Source: Betaproteobacteria bacterium (lineage in GTDB: Bacteria > Pseudomonadota > Gammaproteobacteria > Burkholderiales > CAIKXV01). From it: a stretch of 61,497 nt of DNA. The notes under the pieces are model-generated. The model did not search any database. It had not been told where the DNA came from and saw nothing but the letters and a program-made list of their open reading frames with translations. Position numbers and translations under genes: made by a program. This document shows positions 8,674 through 16,570 of this stretch, piece by piece. The stretch is from positions 1 through 61,497 of the forward strand of contig JAJTHE010000094.1 of NCBI GenBank assembly GCA_021298815.1. The letters run 5' to 3'. Numbering within the stretch: the first letter of the stretch is position 1; each line of letters opens with the position of its first letter.

Positions 8674-10052
8674 GCGGGGCCGGACGGAAGGTCCCGGTGT
8701 CGCCGATGATCCGTTCGCTGTCGGCCTACATGGCGAAGGCGGCCGACCGGCCATTGCCGGCGAAGGTGGCGGAGAAGACGAAGCACCATATCGCCGACTC
8801 CATCGCCGCGATCGTCTCCGGCTCGCGCCTGCTGCCCGGGCGCCGCGGCATCGAATACGTGGGCACCCAGGGTGGCGTCGCGCAGGCCACCGTGATGGGG
8901 ACGACGCTGTCGACCACGGTCACCCTGGCGGCCTTCGCCAACGCGATGTCCGCGCATGCCGACGAGACCGACGACTCGCACCAGGGCGGGCTGTTCCATC
9001 CCGGCTGCGCGGTGGTGCCGGCGGCCTGGGCGATGGGCGAACTCAAGCGCTCGTCGGGCACCGACCTGCTGCGCGCGGTGGCGCTCGGCTATGACGTCGG
9101 CGCACGCTTCGCGATGGCGCTGGGCGGCATCAAGTTCCTGCTCTCCGCGCATTCCTCGCACGCGTTCGGCGCGATCTTCGGCGCCTCGGCCGCCGCCGGC
9201 TCGCTGGCGCGCTTCGATGCGCAGCGCATGCGCTGGCTGCTCTCCTACAGCGCGCAGCAGGCCTCGGGCCTGTCGTGCTGGATCCGCGACCCGGACCATG
9301 TCGAGAAGGCCTTCGACTTCGCCGGCATGCCCACGCGCAACGCGATGTCCGCGGCGACCATGGTCGATGCCGGCTTCAACGGCGTCGACGATTCTTTCAG
9401 CGATGCGCGCAGCTTCTTCCTCGCCTACGACAAGCACGCCGACACCTCGCATGTCGCGCGCGACCTCGGCCGCACCTGGGAGATCATGCGGTCGAACATC
9501 AAGAACTGGTCGGTCGGCTCCCCGATCCAGGCGGCGCTCGATTCGCTGATCGCGCTGATCCGTGCGCACGGACTCACGCCCGCAAACGTGAAGCGCATCC
9601 ATGTGCAGGTGCAGGACACCGAGTCCGAGATCGTCAACAACCGCGACATGCCCGACATCTGCATGCAGCACCTGCTGGCGGTGATGCTGATCGACGGCGG
9701 CCTCACCTTCGACAGTTCGCACGACGACGAACGCATGCACGACCCGGCGGTGCTCGCGGTGCGCAAGTGCATCGTCTACGAAGGCAGCGCCGCGCTGAGC
9801 AAGGCGGGCGGACGGCAGGCGATCCTCGAGGTCGAGACCACCGACGGACGCAGGCTGAAGCACCATACCGAGGTGGTGCGCGGCGCCTGGCAGAACCCGA
9901 TCGACCGCGGCGAGGTCGACGACAAGTGCCTGCCGCTGATGGCGCCGGTGCTCGGCCGCCGGCGCGCACGCACCCTGCTCGACCGGATCTGGACGCTGGA
10001 CGAGGTGGCCGACGTGCGCTCGCTGCGCAGGCTGCTGCAGCCTGCGGGCTGA
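8670..10052 (+). CDS. MmgE/PrpD-family protein
   Basis: A 460-residue protein of the 2-methylcitrate dehydratase (PrpD)/cis-aconitate decarboxylase fold. Diagnostic stretches are NAMSAHADETDDSHQGG, HPGCAVVPAAWAMGE and a C-terminal lid domain from about residue 280. In catabolic clusters such proteins are thought to dehydrate or isomerise hydroxy-acids, but the substrate cannot be read here. The GTG start overlaps the SDR stop by 4 nt, indicating coupling. It is one of four MmgE/PrpD genes in the window. Confidence 0.85.
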   Translation: MSGAGRKVPVSPMIRSLSAYMAKAADRPLPAKVAEKTKHHIADSIAAIVSGSRLLPGRRGIEYVGTQGGVAQATVMGTTLSTTVTLAAFANAMSAHADETDDSHQGGLFHPGCAVVPAAWAMGELKRSSGTDLLRAVALGYDVGARFAMALGGIKFLLSAHSSHAFGAIFGASAAAGSLARFDAQRMRWLLSYSAQQASGLSCWIRDPDHVEKAFDFAGMPTRNAMSAATMVDAGFNGVDDSFSDARSFFLAYDKHADTSHVARDLGRTWEIMRSNIKNWSVGSPIQAALDSLIALIRAHGLTPANVKRIHVQVQDTESEIVNNRDMPDICMQHLLAVMLIDGGLTFDSSHDDERMHDPAVLAVRKCIVYEGSAALSKAGGRQAILEVETTDGRRLKHHTEVVRGAWQNPIDRGEVDDKCLPLMAPVLGRRRARTLLDRIWTLDEVADVRSLRRLLQPAG

Positions 10053-10092
10053 CCTGCCTGCGTGCACGGCAATGCAGACAAGGAGGAGGACC

Positions 10093-11085
10093 ATGGATCA
10101 GTACAGGCATCGGGTCGCGGGCGTCAGCCTGCTGTGCTCGACGATCGGTATCGCCGGCGGTATCGCCGCCGAGGTGCAGGCACAGACGAACTTTCCGGCC
10201 CGGCCGATCCGCATCCTGGTCGGTTCAGCGCCCGGCGGCGGTCTCGACACCTCGGCCCGCGCGATCTCGGAGCCGCTGGCGACCGCGTTCAACCAGCCAG
10301 TCGTGGTGGACAACCGGCCGGGTGCCGCCGGCAGCCTCGCGGGCCAGATGCTGAGCAAGGCACCGGCGGACGGCCATACGATCTGCCTCGGGGCGATTGG
10401 CAACTTCGCGGTGAACTATTTCGTCTACAAGGACATCGGCTACCACCCGCTGAAGGACCTCGCGCCGGTGTCCGGCATCGCCGATGCGACCAACGTGCTG
10501 GTGGTGCATACCGGGATCGCAGCGACCAGCGTGAAGGAACTGCTGCAACTGGCCGCGCGCGAGAAGGGCCTGACCTACGGATCTTCCGGCACCGGCAACG
10601 CAGGCCACCTGGCGGGCGAGTTGTTCTCGGCGATGACGAAGTCGGACCTGGTGCACGTGCCCTACAAGGGTGGCGGCCCGGCGATGATCGACCTGCTGGG
10701 CGGGCGCATCACGATGATCTTCGCCTCGCCTTCCACCGCGATGCAGCAGGTGAAGGCCGGCAAGGTTCGTGCGCTCGCGGTGACCACGGCGAAGCGATCC
10801 GCACTGGTGCCGGAGCTGCCCACGATCAGCGAGTCGGGGGTGCCGGGCTTCGACGTGAACAACTGGTACGGGATGGCGGCGCCGGCGGGTACGCCACCTG
10901 CCATCATCGCGCGGCTGAACCGCGACATCGTGGCCGTGCTGAAGAGCGCCGACGTCGCACAGGTCTTCCTGAAGCAGGGCCTCGAACCTGCCCCGACCAC
11001 GCCGGAAGCCTTCGGCAAGTTCATCCGTTCCGAATTCGAGAAATGGGGCCGCGTGCTCAAGGCCGCGAACGTCGCGGGCCGCTAG
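10093..11085 (+). CDS. Bug/TctC-family periplasmic substrate-binding protein
   Basis: A 330-residue receptor with a Sec signal peptide ending near AEVQAQ. The Bug core motifs are present: RPIRILVGSAPGGGLDTSAR, VVDNRPGAAGSLAG, and HVPYKGGGPAMIDLLGG. Family members bind carboxylates such as tricarboxylates, aromatic acids or nicotinate. An AGGAGGAGGA site 2-3 nt before the ATG fixes the start. Its place inside the operon suggests it binds the substrate of the surrounding enzymes. Confidence 0.9.
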   Translation: MDQYRHRVAGVSLLCSTIGIAGGIAAEVQAQTNFPARPIRILVGSAPGGGLDTSARAISEPLATAFNQPVVVDNRPGAAGSLAGQMLSKAPADGHTICLGAIGNFAVNYFVYKDIGYHPLKDLAPVSGIADATNVLVVHTGIAATSVKELLQLAAREKGLTYGSSGTGNAGHLAGELFSAMTKSDLVHVPYKGGGPAMIDLLGGRITMIFASPSTAMQQVKAGKVRALAVTTAKRSALVPELPTISESGVPGFDVNNWYGMAAPAGTPPAIIARLNRDIVAVLKSADVAQVFLKQGLEPAPTTPEAFGKFIRSEFEKWGRVLKAANVAGR

Positions 11086-11128
11086 GACGCCGGTCCAGGG
11101 GTTTCCCGAACTGCAAGGAGGCATCAGC

Positions 11129-11542
11129 ATGGCCAGGGTGTTCCATTGTTCCTTCCCGGTGCGCGACCTCGAGTCGACCCGCGCCTTCTACGGCGAGGTG
11201 CTCGGCTGCAAGGCCGGGCGCACCGAAGCCGACCGCATCGACTACGATTTCTTCGGCCACCATATCGTCGCCCAGGTGTCGGCGGAAGAATCCGCGCATC
11301 GCAGTGCCGGCGTCGGCAAGGAGCAGTATCCGCTGCGCCACTTCGGCGTGCTGGTGACGAAGGAGGAATTCGAACGGCTGGCCGCGCGCCTGCAGGCGGC
11401 CGGCGCACCCTGGGTGATCCCGCCCGAGGTGCGCCATGCAGGTACCGTGCGCGAGCAGATGACCATGTTCGCGCTCGATCCGTCGGGCAACGGCGTGGAA
11501 TTCAAGTCGCTGGCAGACCCGGCGAACGTGTTCAAGGCCTGA
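11129..11542 (+). CDS. VOC-family (glyoxalase/dioxygenase-like) protein
   Basis: A 137-residue vicinal-oxygen-chelate protein with paired beta-alpha-beta-beta-beta modules. Candidate metal ligands are His6 (VFHCSFPVRDLESTRAFY), the RHFGV histidine and the glutamate in GNGVEFKSL. The family includes glyoxalases, extradiol dioxygenases and isomerases; the reaction is not evident. AAGGAGG precedes the ATG. It is adjacent to a second VOC gene in the same operon. Confidence 0.8.
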   Translation: MARVFHCSFPVRDLESTRAFYGEVLGCKAGRTEADRIDYDFFGHHIVAQVSAEESAHRSAGVGKEQYPLRHFGVLVTKEEFERLAARLQAAGAPWVIPPEVRHAGTVREQMTMFALDPSGNGVEFKSLADPANVFKA

Positions 11543-11595
11543 ACGAAGGACAGGCTCGAGAGGCAGCACCCACAAGAAACCCAGGAGGAGGATCG

Positions 11596-12030
11596 ATGGC
11601 CAGCATCGTGCATCTTGCAGTCAAGGTTACCGACATCGAACGTGCCGCCGCATTCTACGAATCGGTGTTCGGCTTCCGGCGTTCCGGGACCACGCGCAAG
11701 CGCGGCCATGTGTCCTGCCACATGACCGATGGTCGCTTCGACCTCGCGTTGATCCAGTACGACGCGGTCGACACGATCGAGGCGAACTGGGCAGGCGAAG
11801 GCCCCTGCATCCACCACTTCGGCATCGCCGTCGACGACACGGAGGCCGTGCATCGCCGGCTGGTCGCCGGTGGCTTCACCATCCTGAGCGCGCCCGGCGT
11901 GCTGCCGATCAAGTTCCGCGGCCCGGACGGCGTGGTGATGGAGGTGGGCCCGTCATCGATCTTCCCCGGCGTCGACGAAGGTGCCGCCGCCGGGCGCAAG
12001 GCCACTTCGGAAGACATGGAGAAAGCATGA
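11596..12030 (+). CDS. VOC-family protein
   Basis: A 144-residue VOC protein (IVHLAVKVTDIERAAAFYESVFGF; later IHHFGIAVDD; terminal GVVMEVGPSS). His6, the IHHF histidine and the terminal glutamate are plausible metal ligands. A strong AGGAGGAGG site precedes the ATG. The stop overlaps the start of the following gene by 4 nt (ATGA). It may act with the preceding VOC protein on one ring-cleavage or epimerisation step, which is inference from adjacency only. Confidence 0.8.
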   Translation: MASIVHLAVKVTDIERAAAFYESVFGFRRSGTTRKRGHVSCHMTDGRFDLALIQYDAVDTIEANWAGEGPCIHHFGIAVDDTEAVHRRLVAGGFTILSAPGVLPIKFRGPDGVVMEVGPSSIFPGVDEGAAAGRKATSEDMEKA

Positions 12031-12443
12031 AGAAGTCCAGCGTCAGTCCCGAGGCGTATGTCGAGATCCTAAACCTGTATTCCGCCTACAACCTGTCCAG
12101 CGACTCCGGCGATGCGGAGTGGTACGCGAGTTGCTTCACGGAAGACGGCGAACAGCACGGCACCTACGACATCGTCGGCCGCGCCAACCTCGTCGAGTAC
12201 AAGAAGAAGGACTATGCCACCCGCACCCACCTGTACCGGCGCCACTGGAACGGCAGCATCCACCTCGAGCAGATCGATGAAGACACGATCAAGGGACGTT
12301 GCTACCTGTTCGGCTACAACGGCGAGCCCGGGACGCTGCCGCATGTGACCCATGCCGGCGTCTACACCGACATCATCAAGCGAGTCGACGGCGAATGGAA
12401 GTTCGCGCATCGCAAGCTGGTGTTCGACGGAGTGAAGAAGTGA
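12027..12443 (+). CDS. NTF2-like/SnoaL-like protein
   Basis: A 138-residue protein with the NTF2-like cone fold: an N-terminal helix (LNLYSAYNLSSDSGDAEWYASCFTEDGE), a central sheet, and a C-terminal strand DGEWKFAHRKLVFDGV. These proteins act as small dehydratases, isomerases or hydroxylase subunits in aromatic catabolism. It overlaps its neighbours at both ends (ATGA upstream, GTGA downstream), showing tight translational coupling within the operon. Confidence 0.75.
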   Translation: MKKSSVSPEAYVEILNLYSAYNLSSDSGDAEWYASCFTEDGEQHGTYDIVGRANLVEYKKKDYATRTHLYRRHWNGSIHLEQIDEDTIKGRCYLFGYNGEPGTLPHVTHAGVYTDIIKRVDGEWKFAHRKLVFDGVKK

Positions 12444-13891
12444 CGGCGGAAGCGCCCGGTTCCGCGGCCGCTCCGGCCGCGCACGCGCTCGACCACGTGA
12501 CGGTGGCCGGGCTGCTGGCGCTGTACCGCCGGCGGGAAGTGTCGCCTGTCGAGGTGGTACGGCACCACTTCGAGCGCATCGCGCGCCACGAGCCGAGCCT
12601 GCACTGCTTCGTCACGCAGACGCCCGAGGGCGCGCTGGAGCGTGCGCGCGAGGCGGAACGGCTCTGGATGCGCAGCGACGCGCTTGCGCTCGCGCCGCTG
12701 CTCGCCGGCGTCCCGTACGGCCTGAAGGACGTGATCTCCACCGCCGGCATCCTGACCACCGGGCAGTCGAAGATCCTGCAGCACAACGTCCCGATGAAGG
12801 ACGCCGCGGTCGAGGCGAGGATGAAGCTGGGCGGCGCGGTGCTGATGGGAAAGCTCACCACCTACGAGTTCGCCCATGGCGGCCCGTCCTGGGACCTGCC
12901 CTGGCCGCCGGCGATGAACCCGTGGAAGCCTGGCTACCTGCCGGGCAGCACCAGCAGCGGCGCCGGGGCCGCGATCGCCGCCGGGCTGCTGCCGGCCGCG
13001 ATCGGCACCGATACCGGCGGTTCCATCCGCATGCCGGCGGCGGTGTGCGGCATCGTCGGCGTGAAGCCCACCTACGGGCTGGTCAGCCGCCAGGGCGTGC
13101 TGCCCAACACCTTCACCTTCGACACCTGCGGACCGATGGCGCGCACGGTCGAGGATGCCGCGCTGATGCTGCGTGCGATCGCCGGCTACGACGACGAGGA
13201 CGTGGCCAGCGCCGACCGCGCGCCGCGGGACTACCTCGCCGACCTGTCGCTGGGCGTGCGTGGCGTGCGCATCGGCTGGGTACGCCACTGGTACGACGGC
13301 GATGCCAACTGCCACCCGGATGTCGCGCCGGCGGTCGAGCGCGCGATGAAGGTGCTGGCCGATGCCGGCGCCATCGTCGAGGAGATCCGGCTGTCCGACC
13401 TGCTCGTGTACCAGGACTGCAAGACCACGATCTCGATCACCGAGATGTTCAGCGCCTGGGAGCACGAGTTCCGCACCCGGCCGCAGGACTTCGGCCTGAT
13501 GTTCCGCAACAAGGTGCTGTCGGGCTCGCTGATCCGTGCCGAGGACTACTTCCAGGCGCTGCGCCAGCGCCTGTGGCTCGCGCGCGAACTCGCGCGCGCC
13601 TTCCGCGAGTACGATGTCATCGCCACCGCCGGCTGGATGACGCCGGCGGACAAGGCGCATCCGGACAAGCTGGACAAGTTCCTGCGCCCGCCGAACATCA
13701 CCACGCCGTTCAACATCGGCGGCGGCCCGGCGATGAACATCCCGTGCGGCTTCAGCGCCGACGGACTGCCGCTGAGCCTGCAGATCGCCGCCGACCATTT
13801 CGACGAGCCGATGATGTTCCGCGTCGGCCATGCCTTCCAGCAGCTCACCGACTGGCACCAGAAGTACCCGACCGAAGGAATGATCCAGTGA
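12440..13891 (+). CDS. Amidase-signature hydrolase
   Basis: A 483-residue amidase-signature enzyme. The Ser-cisSer-Lys triad is visible: Lys at about 96 (YGLKDVIS), cis-Ser at about 172-173 (GSTSSGAG) and nucleophile Ser at about 195 (TDTGGSIRMP). It hydrolyses a C-N amide bond, probably of the pathway substrate. It is often misannotated as GatA. The small protein that follows resembles AtzG, the partner of the amidase AtzE, so a two-subunit amidase is likely. GTG start, 4-nt overlap with the NTF2-like gene. Confidence 0.85.
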   Translation: MTAEAPGSAAAPAAHALDHVTVAGLLALYRRREVSPVEVVRHHFERIARHEPSLHCFVTQTPEGALERAREAERLWMRSDALALAPLLAGVPYGLKDVISTAGILTTGQSKILQHNVPMKDAAVEARMKLGGAVLMGKLTTYEFAHGGPSWDLPWPPAMNPWKPGYLPGSTSSGAGAAIAAGLLPAAIGTDTGGSIRMPAAVCGIVGVKPTYGLVSRQGVLPNTFTFDTCGPMARTVEDAALMLRAIAGYDDEDVASADRAPRDYLADLSLGVRGVRIGWVRHWYDGDANCHPDVAPAVERAMKVLADAGAIVEEIRLSDLLVYQDCKTTISITEMFSAWEHEFRTRPQDFGLMFRNKVLSGSLIRAEDYFQALRQRLWLARELARAFREYDVIATAGWMTPADKAHPDKLDKFLRPPNITTPFNIGGGPAMNIPCGFSADGLPLSLQIAADHFDEPMMFRVGHAFQQLTDWHQKYPTEGMIQ

Positions 13892-14139
13892 CCCGCTCGT
13901 TCGTGTTGCCCGAGCCCGGCGCGAAGACGCTGGAACCGTTGCCGCCGTCCTCGCGCGAGGACATCGTGCAGATGGCGAAGCAGGCCGGCCTCGACCTGCC
14001 GCCGGCGTTGATGGAAGAGCTGTGCGTGTCCTACCCCGCGTTCGAGGCGATGGTGCGCCGGCTGCCGCGGATGCGCGCGCGTTTCGACGAGCCGGCGCAT
14101 CATCTGGTGGACGTATCGCGGGTGAAGGCACTCGACTGA
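13888..14139 (+). CDS. AtzG/GatC-like small amidase partner (DUF4089-like)
   Basis: An 83-residue, largely helical protein (IVQMAKQAGLDLPPALMEEL, then FEAMVRRLPRMRA). AtzG, the small partner of cyanuric-acid-pathway amidase AtzE, is a protein of this size and GatC-like fold located beside its amidase. The position here, with a GTG start overlapping the amidase stop, supports the same role. Similarity is weak by eye, so the assignment leans on context. Confidence 0.5.
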   Translation: MTRSFVLPEPGAKTLEPLPPSSREDIVQMAKQAGLDLPPALMEELCVSYPAFEAMVRRLPRMRARFDEPAHHLVDVSRVKALD

Positions 14140-14159
14140 ACCGCAGGGAGGACGAAGCG

Positions 14160-14579
14160 ATGGACTACTACGACTGGGTCGCGGGGCAGCTGGGCAAGGC
14201 GCCTTCGGTGATCGACTGGAAGGACATACCCGCCGAGGACGTGTCCGATCCCAACCTCACCACCCATTCCGGCACCGTGCGCCAGACCTGGGTCGGCGAC
14301 AAGGTGATGATGACCCGCGTGGTGGTCAAGCCCAACTCGAAGGGCAAGCCGCATTTCCATCCGTCCGAGCAGGTGTCGATGATCCTGCGCGGCGGCGTCA
14401 AGGTATACATGCATGGCCGCGAGCAGGTGGCGATGGCCGGGTCGATCGTGCACATCCCCGGCAACGCGGTGCACATGTTCGAGATCCTCGGCGAGGAAAC
14501 CGAGATACTCGATGTGTATACCGTGCACGCCTCGGTCGAAGAACTTCGCAAGCAGTATCCCCGGGAGACGCAAGCATGA
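14160..14579 (+). CDS. Cupin-domain protein
   Basis: A 139-residue single cupin. Motif 1 is KPHFHPSEQVSMILRGG with two candidate histidine ligands and a glutamate position taken by Gln/Glu. Motif 2 is HIPGNAVHMFEILG, with a third histidine. It could be a metal-dependent dioxygenase, isomerase or binding protein. The start is ATG with GGGAGGA upstream. The stop overlaps the next ATG by 4 nt. Confidence 0.8.
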   Translation: MDYYDWVAGQLGKAPSVIDWKDIPAEDVSDPNLTTHSGTVRQTWVGDKVMMTRVVVKPNSKGKPHFHPSEQVSMILRGGVKVYMHGREQVAMAGSIVHIPGNAVHMFEILGEETEILDVYTVHASVEELRKQYPRETQA

Positions 14580-15556
14580 AGACACTCGCTGCGGCCGTTG
14601 CCGCTTTGTTCGCCACGCTGCCCACGCTCGCGCAGGCCCAGGCCCCGGCTGCTGGCTCGTTCCCCCAGCGCACGATGCGGCTGATCCTGTCGGTGCCGCC
14701 CGGCGGTGCCGCCGACTTCACCGGCCGCGTCGTCGCCGCCAAGATGGGTGAGCTCGCCGGCCAGAGCGTGGTGGTCGAGAGCCGTCCCGGTGCCGGCGGC
14801 ATCGTCGCCTCCGAGTTCGTGACCAAGGCCACGCCCGACGGCCACACGCTGATGCTCAGTTCGAGCACCACCCATGGCGCCGCGCCGGTGCTCTACAAGA
14901 AGCTGCCGTACGACGCGATCAGGAGCTTCACCCACATCTCGGGCGTGTCGCTGCTGCCGGCGATGATGGCGATCAATGCCGACGTGCCGGCGAAGACGGT
15001 GAAGGAGTTCATCGCGGTCACGCGCGCTGCCCCGGGCAAGTACATGTTCAGTTCGTCGGGCAACGGCAGTGCGCCGCAGCTGTTCGGCGAGGCGTTCAAG
15101 ATCAGGACCGGCGCCAACCTCACCCATGTGCCCTACAAGGGCAGCGGCCCGGCGGTGGTCGACCTCGCGACCGGCCAGGTGCACATGATGATGGACGGGC
15201 TGCCGTCGCTGATCAACCAGATCAAGAGCGGCCGCCTGCGCCCGCTTGCCGCGTTGGCCGACAAGCGCTTCTCGGTGTTCCCCGACGTGCCGACGATCGC
15301 CGAAGCCGGCTTCCCCGGCCTGGAGGACGGCGTCTGGTACGGCATGTCCGCCCCGGCCGGCGTCCCTGCGCCGATCGTCGACATCCTGGCGAAGCTCACC
15401 GCGCGCACGATCACCAGCCCGGACGTCGTCGAGCGCTTCCAGACGGTCGGCGGCATCCCGCTGCCGATCGGGCCGAAGGAGTACGTCGCCTTCATCCAGA
15501 ACTACAACAAGCGCTGGGGCGAGATCGTGCGCATCGCCAACGTGACCGCCGACTGA
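14576..15556 (+). CDS. Bug/TctC-family periplasmic substrate-binding protein
   Basis: A 326-residue receptor. The signal peptide ends near LAQAQA, followed by QRTMRLILSVPPGGAADFTG, a VVESRPGAGGIV loop, and HVPYKGSGPAVVDLATG. The binding loops differ from the copy at 10093, suggesting a different ligand. ATGA overlap with the cupin gene places it in the same operon. It is followed 10 nt later by another Bug gene. Confidence 0.9.
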   Translation: MKTLAAAVAALFATLPTLAQAQAPAAGSFPQRTMRLILSVPPGGAADFTGRVVAAKMGELAGQSVVVESRPGAGGIVASEFVTKATPDGHTLMLSSSTTHGAAPVLYKKLPYDAIRSFTHISGVSLLPAMMAINADVPAKTVKEFIAVTRAAPGKYMFSSSGNGSAPQLFGEAFKIRTGANLTHVPYKGSGPAVVDLATGQVHMMMDGLPSLINQIKSGRLRPLAALADKRFSVFPDVPTIAEAGFPGLEDGVWYGMSAPAGVPAPIVDILAKLTARTITSPDVVERFQTVGGIPLPIGPKEYVAFIQNYNKRWGEIVRIANVTAD

Positions 15557-15566
15557 GGGCGCGGCC

Positions 15567-16538
15567 ATGCGCATGCCGCGCGCAGCAGCATGTCAGTCGC
15601 TCGTGCTGGTCCTGGCTACGGCAGCGATGCCGGATGCCCGGGCATGGCCCGAGCGTCCGGTGCGCGTGGTGATCCCGTTCGCACCGGGCGGTGGCACCGA
15701 CGCCACCATCCGCATCATCGCCGATGCGATGAAGGGCGCGCTCGGCCAGCCGCTGGTGCTCGACAACCGGCCGGGTGCGAGCACGATCATCGGCACCGAC
15801 ATCGTGGCGAAGTCGAAGCCGGACGGCCATACCGTGCTGCTGGTGACCTCCACGTTCTCGATCAACCCGAGCCTGCAGTCGAAGCTGCCCTACGACCCGG
15901 TGAAGGACTTCGCGCCGGTGACCCTGGTCGCGCGCACGCCCTACGTGATGGTGGTGCATCCGTCGCTGCCGGCGCGCAGCGTGAAGGAACTGGTCGCGCT
16001 CGCGCGGTCACGCCCGGGCGAACTCACCTATGCATCGGTGGGCACCGGCAGCTCGACCCACCTCGCGACCGAGCTGCTGGTGTCGCGTTCCGGCATGAAG
16101 CTGGTGCATGTCCCGTACAAGGGCAGCAGCGCCGCGCTCGCCGACCTGCTCGGCGGCCATGTGTCGATGTACCTGGGCAGCATGCCGGCCTCGCTGCCGC
16201 AGGCGCGCAGCGGCAAGCTGCGGGCGCTCGCGGTCACCGGCTCGGCGCGCGCCGCCGCCGCGCCCGAACTGCCGACGATCGCCGAGTCGGGCGTCCCCGG
16301 ATACGAGTTCACCGCGTGGTACGGCATGTTCATGCCGGCAGGCACCCCGGCGGCCATCGTCGGGCAGATGCAGTCGGCGGTGCGCAGCGTGGTCGAGCGC
16401 GACGACATCCGCAGGCTCTACGCAGCCGAGGGCAACGAAGGCGTCGGCAGCACGCCGGAGCAGTTCGCAGCCGTGGTGCGCGAAGACATCGCACGCTACG
16501 CGAGGATCGTGCGCGACGCGGGGATCCGCCCGGACTGA
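15567..16538 (+). CDS. Bug/TctC-family periplasmic substrate-binding protein
   Basis: A 323-residue receptor and last gene of the long operon. The signal peptide is short and cleaves near PDARAW. Family motifs are VRVVIPFAPGGGTDATIR, VLDNRPGASTIIG and HVPYKGSSAALADLLGG. It stands in tandem with another Bug protein, so one cluster carries three receptors. A strong hairpin at 16545-16564 follows the stop. Confidence 0.9.
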   Translation: MRMPRAAACQSLVLVLATAAMPDARAWPERPVRVVIPFAPGGGTDATIRIIADAMKGALGQPLVLDNRPGASTIIGTDIVAKSKPDGHTVLLVTSTFSINPSLQSKLPYDPVKDFAPVTLVARTPYVMVVHPSLPARSVKELVALARSRPGELTYASVGTGSSTHLATELLVSRSGMKLVHVPYKGSSAALADLLGGHVSMYLGSMPASLPQARSGKLRALAVTGSARAAAAPELPTIAESGVPGYEFTAWYGMFMPAGTPAAIVGQMQSAVRSVVERDDIRRLYAAEGNEGVGSTPEQFAAVVREDIARYARIVRDAGIRPD

Positions 16539-16544
16539 ACCGTC

Positions 16545-16564
16545 CTCCGCGCCCGTGCGCGGAG
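16545..16564. terminator. Bidirectional hairpin between convergent genes
   Basis: CTCCGCGC and GCGCGGAG form a perfect 8-bp GC-rich stem with a CCGT loop in the 32-bp gap between two convergent stop codons. No T-run follows on either strand, so it is at best a weak intrinsic or mRNA-stabilising terminator. Confidence 0.5.
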
Positions 16565-16570
16565 CCGCCG

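Noticed and set aside
12440..13891. GatA subunit of the aspartyl/glutamyl-tRNA amidotransferase
   Set aside because: The operon is catabolic, gatB is absent and the small partner resembles AtzG. Similarity to GatA is only the shared amidase signature.
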